Source: Jannaschia sp. M317
GTDB taxonomy: Bacteria > Pseudomonadota > Alphaproteobacteria > Rhodobacterales > Rhodobacteraceae
Reading direction: 5' to 3'
Length of the DNA stretch: 64,000 nucleotides
Assembly (NCBI RefSeq): GCF_025141175.1
Contig: NZ_CP081155.1
Location: forward strand, 897,001 to 961,000
A model generated the notes under the pieces. The model ran no database searches. It was not told where the DNA came from and was given only the letters and a program-made list of their open reading frames with translations. Made by a program: the position numbers and the translations under genes. Below, piece by piece: positions 58,832-64,000 of this stretch. How positions within the stretch are numbered: position 1 is the first letter of the stretch; each line of letters starts with the position of its first letter.

Positions 58832-61243
58832 TCAGCCTGCCCGCCGTTCCGCCTGGGTGCGGAAGCGTGAGTCGGCGCCCAGAGCGAACGTGCCGCGGCT
58901 GACCTTGCGCAGGGTGCCTGCACGCAGCAGTTGGCCAAACCCGCGCAGGCCGTCCTCGCGGCTCAGATCGTCCACCGCTTCGGCGGCAAGATGCAGAAGC
59001 CGTGGGCGAGAGAAGCTGTCCTGCCCCATCACCGTCGCGCTATAGACGGCCGCAGCCTCCAACACGTCGGCCAGGTCGACAGCCCCAACGTCCTGAGCGA
59101 ATTGTTCGAAATCATCCCCTGCATCGGGACGGCGGCGGCGGTTTGCCTTGGCCTCGACTTCCTCCTGGACGTGGTCGGCTTCGGACAGGCGCGGCGCGCG
59201 GCGGGGCACGACGGCGGCCGCTGGCGCTTCCTGTCGGGCGTTGGCCTCAGTCTCCTCTGCGACGCGCTGTTCGGAGACGAGCACAAGCGGCGCGGGACGT
59301 TCAGGACGCGGGGTGCGGGCATCCTCGGCGCGGGGGGCGCGACGGGGGCGGACCGTGCTGGCCAGATCGGCGCGGTAGGCACCAGTGTCGTCCGTCTCGG
59401 GCGTCTCCATCGTGTCGTCTGCGCGGCGCGCGGCAACGGCGGCCTTCAGGTGCGAGATATTGGCGTGACGGCGGGATGTATCCTCGCCCGAAAGCCGGCT
59501 GTCGGTCGCGGCAAAGAGACGTTCCAGATCTTCTGGATCTTCCTTGCGATCCGTCGGGGCCAGCGCTTCGTCAGCGTCAGCGTCGGCGAGCACATCCTCT
59601 GGCGCGGACGTCGCGTCCTCTTCGGGTGCGGTCTCTTCTGCGACGACTTCGGCGGCCTCTTCGTGACTGTCCTCAACGGGGGCCTCGTCCTCGAAGGTCT
59701 CGGGCGCACCGGAGATGTCGGCCAGCGTATCCACGGCTTCGAACTCTTCGTCCGAGTCCTCGTCCAGGGCACGGCTCAGCGCGTCGATATCGAACCCATC
59801 ATCGTCTTCGTCGTCATCTTCGGCACGGATCGCGGCCAGTTCGGCGAGAAGCTCATCCTGCTCCTCTGCGACATCGGCTGTGCTCTCCTCCTCGATGGCG
59901 GCATCGGTGTCCTCGGAAGTCTTGCCGGTGGCGTCGCGGTCCAGCTCTGCCTCGATCGCGGCGAGTTCCGCCATCAGATCGGCCTCGTCATCGTCCTGCA
60001 GGTCGGGCGCATCGGCTGCAATCGACGGTGCTTCGACGGCGGCCTTGTCCTGCGCCACGGGTGCCTCGGCCCGCGGAGCAGCCTCCGCCTCGGGGAGGCC
60101 GGCTGCGACGGCTGCGGTAGAGGCGGCGGCGGACACCAGGTCGGAACGGCGGATCTTTCGCACGCGAATGCGGCGCACCGGCTGGGCGGGGGCAGTGTCC
60201 TGTTCCTGGGCCGCGGGCTGATCCGGGGCGGTCGGCTCATCCTCGGCGACCGCCTCTGTCATGTCTGCGACGGAGGCCTCGTCTGCGGCGGTGGAGGGGG
60301 TTTCCGGCGCGTCGTCATCGCTCAGCAGGGCGGCGACATCTGCGGCAACGGTGTCGGTGCCCGCGAATTCGGTGTCGTTCTCCTTGCTGTCGGACAGATC
60401 GTTCTCGGCGTCAGCCACCTCCGGTTCTACCGTCTCATCCGCTTCCGGTTCCGCGTAGGCCTCTGCCGCATCCTCTTCGATGGCCACGGGCGCGGCGTCT
60501 TCGATGGGGGCGTCCAAGGTGTCGTCGTCGAACAGAGCGGCGAGCGTGTCTTCGATTTGCGTCGAAACCTCGTCTTCGTCGGTATCTTCGAATGCGTCGC
60601 TGTCCTCAAAGGCCTCGGCGTGCTCATCCTCGGAATAGGAGACGCTGGCGCGTTCCGCATCGACGACGTGGCGCAGGCGGGCCAGCTTGGCGGCGACGCT
60701 GTTTTCAGCGTTTTCTTCGCTGGCGTCGGCGAGGGCCGCGATCAGGTCCGCGTCTTCGACCTCCAGGGTATCGGCCTGATGGGACGGCTGATCGAGATCC
60801 GCCGCTTCGACGACGTCAGCCTGGGGCGCAGGGGCATCTGCCACATGGGTCTCGGCGAGGGCCTCGGGCATCTCGGCGGCCAGATCATCCTCTTGGTCGA
60901 TCTGTGCATCGGCGGCGGCCAGAATTTCGGTAGCGGTCACCGTGGGGCCGTCCGCGTCCGTGGGCAGGTCGGCAGCAAGTGGTGTCGCGAGCGAGGGGCG
61001 CAGGGTCACGCCCTTGTCGTCGGTGCTGGCCTCGACCCGGCCACGGGATGTCGTTTCGGCGATCTGGCGCAACATGGCCATGTCAGGGGTCGGGGGTTCG
61101 GCGCCGAAATAACGGTCCTCGGCGGCGAGGCCCCGGAAATACTCGGCGATATCGGTCATCGTGGAGAAGGGATCGTCGAACCCCTCAAGCGTGCAGGAGA
61201 AGGTCCCATATGCGACCGTGAGGATCTTGTTTGCAGGCACCAT
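58832..61243 (-). CDS. Large acidic low-complexity protein, conserved ends, function unknown
   Basis: 803 aa from ATG 61243 (a GTG pair at 61255/61252 is also possible). Residues 1 to about 60 are ordered and look conserved ([20 protein letters not shown], then [16 protein letters not shown]). About residues 75-690 are mostly Asp/Glu/Ala-rich low complexity, predicted disordered, with a basic patch [13 protein letters not shown] near residue 370 and a second basic patch. The last 110 residues form another ordered block ([20 protein letters not shown], then [14 protein letters not shown]). Family unnamed to me. It is divergent from the thiamine diphosphokinase gene. Confidence 0.8.
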   Translation of the reverse strand: MVPANKILTVAYGTFSCTLEGFDDPFSTMTDIAEYFRGLAAEDRYFGAEPPTPDMAMLRQIAETTSRGRVEASTDDKGVTLRPSLATPLAADLPTDADGPTVTATEILAAADAQIDQEDDLAAEMPEALAETHVADAPAPQADVVEAADLDQPSHQADTLEVEDADLIAALADASEENAENSVAAKLARLRHVVDAERASVSYSEDEHAEAFEDSDAFEDTDEDEVSTQIEDTLAALFDDDTLDAPIEDAAPVAIEEDAAEAYAEPEADETVEPEVADAENDLSDSKENDTEFAGTDTVAADVAALLSDDDAPETPSTAADEASVADMTEAVAEDEPTAPDQPAAQEQDTAPAQPVRRIRVRKIRRSDLVSAAASTAAVAAGLPEAEAAPRAEAPVAQDKAAVEAPSIAADAPDLQDDDEADLMAELAAIEAELDRDATGKTSEDTDAAIEEESTADVAEEQDELLAELAAIRAEDDDEDDDGFDIDALSRALDEDSDEEFEAVDTLADISGAPETFEDEAPVEDSHEEAAEVVAEETAPEEDATSAPEDVLADADADEALAPTDRKEDPEDLERLFAATDSRLSGEDTSRRHANISHLKAAVAARRADDTMETPETDDTGAYRADLASTVRPRRAPRAEDARTPRPERPAPLVLVSEQRVAEETEANARQEAPAAAVVPRRAPRLSEADHVQEEVEAKANRRRRPDAGDDFEQFAQDVGAVDLADVLEAAAVYSATVMGQDSFSRPRLLHLAAEAVDDLSREDGLRGFGQLLRAGTLRKVSRGTFALGADSRFRTQAERRAG

Positions 61244-61390
61244 GACTGTCACCACTTCCTTCCCAACTGGGAGAACTGTTTCACTTCAGCTTGCACATAA
61301 CAAAACGATTCCATTCAAATCGTGCCCAGTTCGGGACCATTTAACGAAAACTCGGGCGGATTTTTGCCAGATTCGGAGCTAATCTCCATC

Positions 61391-62095
61391 GTGACATCCT
61401 CAATTGACCATCATTCACTGCCCGAAACGGCGGCAGAAACCCTTGTCGGTGGGGCACCGGTTAGCACGGACATCCTTGCCATAGCCTTAACGCGGGCCCC
61501 GCGATTGGTTGCGGCGGACGGCGGCGCGGACACTGTGCTGGCTGCCGGACTGCGACCGGCGCGTGTGATCGGCGACATGGACAGTGTGTCGCAGGCGGCC
61601 CGCGCGGCCTTCTGCGACGTGCTGGCACCCGTCACGGAACAGGATAGCACAGATTTCGACAAGGCGCTGCGGCAGTCGCAGGCACCGTTCGTGATCGGCG
61701 TCGGGTTCATCGGGGCCCGTGTCGATCATTTCCTGGCGTGCCTCACCACGCTTGCCCGGCGGCGCGAGGCCGCCCCCTGCCTCCTGCTGGGGGACGAGGA
61801 TTGCCTGTGCATCCTGCCTGCCGAGGTGCGCCTGAAGGTTCCCATCGGCACCCGCGTCTCCCTCTGGCCGCTGGGCCCCGCGACGGGACAAAGCCGGGGG
61901 TTGGAATGGTCCATCGACAGGATCGAATTTTCACCGGGCGGGCGCGTGGGAACCTCCAACCGCAGCACCTTGCCGGACGTGTGGATCGCGACCCAGGGGG
62001 CGCCCATGGCGCTGATTCTGCCGGCGTCGCAATTGGACGCCATGCTGGAGATGCTGAAAATCTGGCCTCGCGATGCCGGGGCGAGCGCTCTATAA
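61391..62095 (+). CDS. Thiamine diphosphokinase
   Basis: Phosphorylates thiamine to thiamine diphosphate. 234 aa from the GTG at 61391; GGAG lies 12 bases upstream. A GTG at 61322 would add 23 poorly supported residues. The catalytic blocks are LVAADGGADTVLAAGL, VIGDMDSVSQAA and QDSTDFDKALRQS, with the C-terminal domain ending LEMLKIWPRD. It precedes rpiA by 30 bases. Confidence 0.92.
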   Translation: MTSSIDHHSLPETAAETLVGGAPVSTDILAIALTRAPRLVAADGGADTVLAAGLRPARVIGDMDSVSQAARAAFCDVLAPVTEQDSTDFDKALRQSQAPFVIGVGFIGARVDHFLACLTTLARRREAAPCLLLGDEDCLCILPAEVRLKVPIGTRVSLWPLGPATGQSRGLEWSIDRIEFSPGGRVGTSNRSTLPDVWIATQGAPMALILPASQLDAMLEMLKIWPRDAGASAL

Positions 62096-62125
62096 CCAGC
62101 CTATTGGCGACAAAGGTTCAGACAA

Positions 62126-62914
62126 ATGGCGGCAAAGCTCAATCCGATCGACATGGCGAAATACGTCTCAGCGCGTCGGGCGCTGGACTATGTCGAGGAC
62201 GGCATGCGGATCGGGCTGGGCACCGGATCCACCGCCGCCTGGATGGTGCGCTGCCTGGGCGACATGGTGCGAGAGGACGGGTTGCGGGTCACCGGCGTGC
62301 CGACGTCCAGCCGAACGGCGGATCTGGCCCGGCAGGTGGGCGTGCCCATCGCCACGCTGGAAGACGTCAAGTGGCTGGACCTGACCATCGATGGCGCCGA
62401 CGAGTTCGATCAGGATCTGAACCTGATCAAAGGCGGCGGCGGCGCGCTGTTGCAGGAAAAGATCGTGGCGACCGCGTCTGACATGATGGTGGTGATCACC
62501 GATGCCTCCAAGAACGTCGAAACGCTGGGGGCCTTTCCCTTGCCGGTCGAGGTCATTCCCTTTGGCTGGCAGACCACCAAGGCCCTGATCGAGGAAAGCC
62601 TGATCGGCATGGATGTGGGCGGTCGTGCCGTCACCTTGCGGCTGAACCGCGATGCACCTTTCCGTACCGATGAGGGAAACCTGATCCTGGACCTGCACGT
62701 CAAGCGGATCGGCAATCCACGGCAACTGGCGCTGGTGCTCAACCAGATTCCAGGCGTGGTCGAGAACGGTCTGTTCCTCGACATCTGCGACGTGGTCATC
62801 GTCGGCACCGCCGATGGGGCGGTCGAGGTGCGGGATATCAATTCGGGCACGATCACGACCGAGCAGGTCGATCTGCGCGATGACGACAATATTTTCGTCA
62901 ACGTCAGCGACTGA
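62126..62914 (+). CDS. rpiA: Ribose-5-phosphate isomerase A
   Basis: Interconverts ribose 5-phosphate and ribulose 5-phosphate. 262 aa. Phosphate loop GLGTGSTAAWMV, the DLTIDGADEFDQDLNLIKGGGGALLQEKIVA region with the catalytic Asp, Glu and Lys, and GNLILDLH. It starts 30 bases after the thiamine diphosphokinase gene, so co-transcription is likely. The 260 bases to gor carry no recognised gene. Confidence 0.97.
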   Translation: MAAKLNPIDMAKYVSARRALDYVEDGMRIGLGTGSTAAWMVRCLGDMVREDGLRVTGVPTSSRTADLARQVGVPIATLEDVKWLDLTIDGADEFDQDLNLIKGGGGALLQEKIVATASDMMVVITDASKNVETLGAFPLPVEVIPFGWQTTKALIEESLIGMDVGGRAVTLRLNRDAPFRTDEGNLILDLHVKRIGNPRQLALVLNQIPGVVENGLFLDICDVVIVGTADGAVEVRDINSGTITTEQVDLRDDDNIFVNVSD

Positions 62915-63174
62915 TCGCAAGGCCGTGCCGGGTCGCGGCCCCGCACCGGCCCATCCCCGAGGCCTGCGGGTCTGCGCGGCGAAGAATGCGCGCACCTTCT
63001 GGCGAACGAGGCCCGGTCCGATGCACCGCGTCGGGACCTGTCGTTTCCCCGCGCGCCGCGCCTGACCCCTGCGGCGGCGCAGGCGGGCCTTTCGCACCCC
63101 CGCACCGCATGCGCGTTGCGATATGGGGTCGGGTTGCGTAGGCACAGGCTGATTTCGGCGTAGGAGCGTGACCC
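62915..63174. other. Intergenic region between rpiA and gor
   Basis: 260 GC-rich bases. I see no supportable coding frame, tRNA or terminator. The AGGAG ribosome site of gor sits near 63162. Confidence 0.4.
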
Positions 63175-64000
63175 ATGGACTTTGACTATGACCTCTTCGT
63201 GATCGGCGGTGGCTCTGGCGGCGTGCGCGCGGCGCGGCTGACGGCGCTGGGCGGCAAAAAGGTCGGATTGGCCGAAGAAAGCCGTATGGGCGGCACCTGT
63301 GTGATCCGGGGCTGCGTGCCCAAGAAGCTGATGGTCTACGCATCCGAATACCCCGAAGCGATCGAGCAGGCCCGCAACTATGGCTGGGGTGCCGAAAAGG
63401 GCAGCTTCGACTGGGACACCTTCAAGGGGCATCTCAACAAGGAGTTGGACCGCCTGGAAGGGGCCTATGAGGGCAACGCCGAAAAGGCGGGTGTCGATAT
63501 CTTCAAGCAGCGCGGCAAGGTGGCCGATGCCCATACGGTCGAACTGGCCGATGGCACCCGCAAGACCGCCAAGCACATCCTGATCGCCGTCGGTGGCCGC
63601 CCGGCGCGCCCCGAGATGGACGGCGCAGAGCATGGCATCGTCTCTAACGACCTGTTCAATCTGCCGAAACTGCCGGGCAAGATGCTGATCGTGGGCGCGG
63701 GCTATATCGGTTGTGAATTCGCGGGCATTTTCAACGGGCTGGGCGTCGACGTAGAGATGTTCATCCGCAAGGCGCAGATCCTGCGCGGCTTTGACGACGA
63801 GGCGCGCGGCCATGTCGCCGATTGCATGCAGGCGCGCGGCGTGACGTTCCACACCGGCTGTGCCCCCATCGCCATCGAAAAGCGGGGGGACAAGGTCTGG
63901 GTCAAGGGATCGAACGGACACGAAGAAGAATATGACACCCTGCTCTGGGCGACGGGGCGCAAGCCCAACACCGATGGCCTTGGCCTCGAAGAGGTCGGGG
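63175..64000 (+). CDS. gor: Glutathione-disulfide reductase (3' end cut off by the window)
   Basis: The first 275 residues are visible. FAD loop DLFVIGGGSGGVRAARLTA, redox-active GGTCVIRGCVPKKLMVYAS with the Cys pair, NADPH domain VGAGYIGCEFAGIFNGLGVD with Arg-type recognition further on (FIRKAQILRGFD), and ATGRKPNTDGLGL. GRxPNT and GCVPKK indicate glutathione rather than dihydrolipoyl dehydrogenase. The start is MDFDYDLFVIGGG with AGGAG upstream. Confidence 0.95.
   Translation, partial: MDFDYDLFVIGGGSGGVRAARLTALGGKKVGLAEESRMGGTCVIRGCVPKKLMVYASEYPEAIEQARNYGWGAEKGSFDWDTFKGHLNKELDRLEGAYEGNAEKAGVDIFKQRGKVADAHTVELADGTRKTAKHILIAVGGRPARPEMDGAEHGIVSNDLFNLPKLPGKMLIVGAGYIGCEFAGIFNGLGVDVEMFIRKAQILRGFDDEARGHVADCMQARGVTFHTGCAPIAIEKRGDKVWVKGSNGHEEEYDTLLWATGRKPNTDGLGLEEVG

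Noticed and set aside
58931..61300. Long plus-strand reading frame (789 codons) opposite the acidic protein gene
   Set aside because: It is the mirror of an Asp/Glu/Ala-rich, GC-rich gene. The translation is Gly/Val/Arg-rich with no domain, while the minus-strand protein has ordered, conserved-looking ends and a terminator in the right place.
1..64000. CRISPR arrays, rRNA operons, insertion sequences
   Set aside because: No regularly spaced repeats, no rRNA-like sequence and no transposase-like protein were seen in either strand.

Overview
The window reads as chromosomal DNA from a marine alphaproteobacterium of the Rhodobacterales (Roseobacter-like). It has high GC, short intergenic gaps, and many 1-4 base ATGA/TGATG overlaps. 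The gene neighbourhoods are typical of that order: irr-fabA-fabB-fabI, yajC-secD-secF with an Mth938-like gene, fdhD-mobA-mobB-moeA, a PuuA/PuuB polyamine cluster, secG/pyrG and purA/DUF2842. The species assignment is inference. I saw no rRNA, tRNA, CRISPR array, prophage or insertion sequence.

Layout. 1-3213: end of mscL, alanine dehydrogenase with a divergent Lrp/AsnC regulator and a shared operator-like inverted repeat, then the AzlCD amino-acid exporter. 3276-8502: one overlapping molybdenum-cofactor operon (fdhD, two paralogous membrane-anchored unknowns, mobA, mobB, and a MoeA fused to an N-terminal DUF429-like domain). 8665-14865: a DUF2306 membrane protein, two NAD(P) oxidoreductases, then irr and the fabA-fabB-fabI set for anaerobic-type unsaturated fatty acid synthesis. 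15043-22829: a pilin-like protein, haloacid dehalogenase, hydrolase, PLP dehydratase, an MFS exporter, pcaB and pcaD of the protocatechuate branch, and a DEAD-box helicase. 23109-33597: an exported phytase-like esterase, several unknowns, a NucS-like nuclease, prfC, an atypical SDR, rsmC, clpS, queF and serS.

33782-39036 holds yajC-secD-secF, a TauE-type permease and an Mth938-like gene, framed by two pilin-like genes. 39134-40875 has a glyoxalase and thyX. A low-GC TIR-domain gene then sits directly on the thyX stop codon; it is the clearest foreign segment. 41705-50751 is a polyamine/glutamylated-amine region: PuuB oxidase, two glutamine-synthetase-like ligases, a class I amidotransferase and a polar amino-acid-type ABC transporter, interrupted by a decayed hydrolase gene. 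50839-64000 is mostly housekeeping (rlmJ, pyrG, secG, purA, thiamine diphosphokinase, rpiA, start of gor), plus a large acidic low-complexity protein.

Best candidates for something undescribed: the lone TIR protein with an unrecognised C-terminal domain (40872-41663); a three-member family of type IVb-pilin-like proteins whose processing motif reads G|AVxxDW instead of G|xxxxEY, one of them preceded by a perfect 12-bp hairpin at its start codon; two enzymes lacking canonical catalytic residues (PcaD-like Ser to Gly, SDR Lys to Ala); a pair of membrane-anchored paralogs inside the Moco operon; and two adjacent perfect 22-bp palindromes of REP type.
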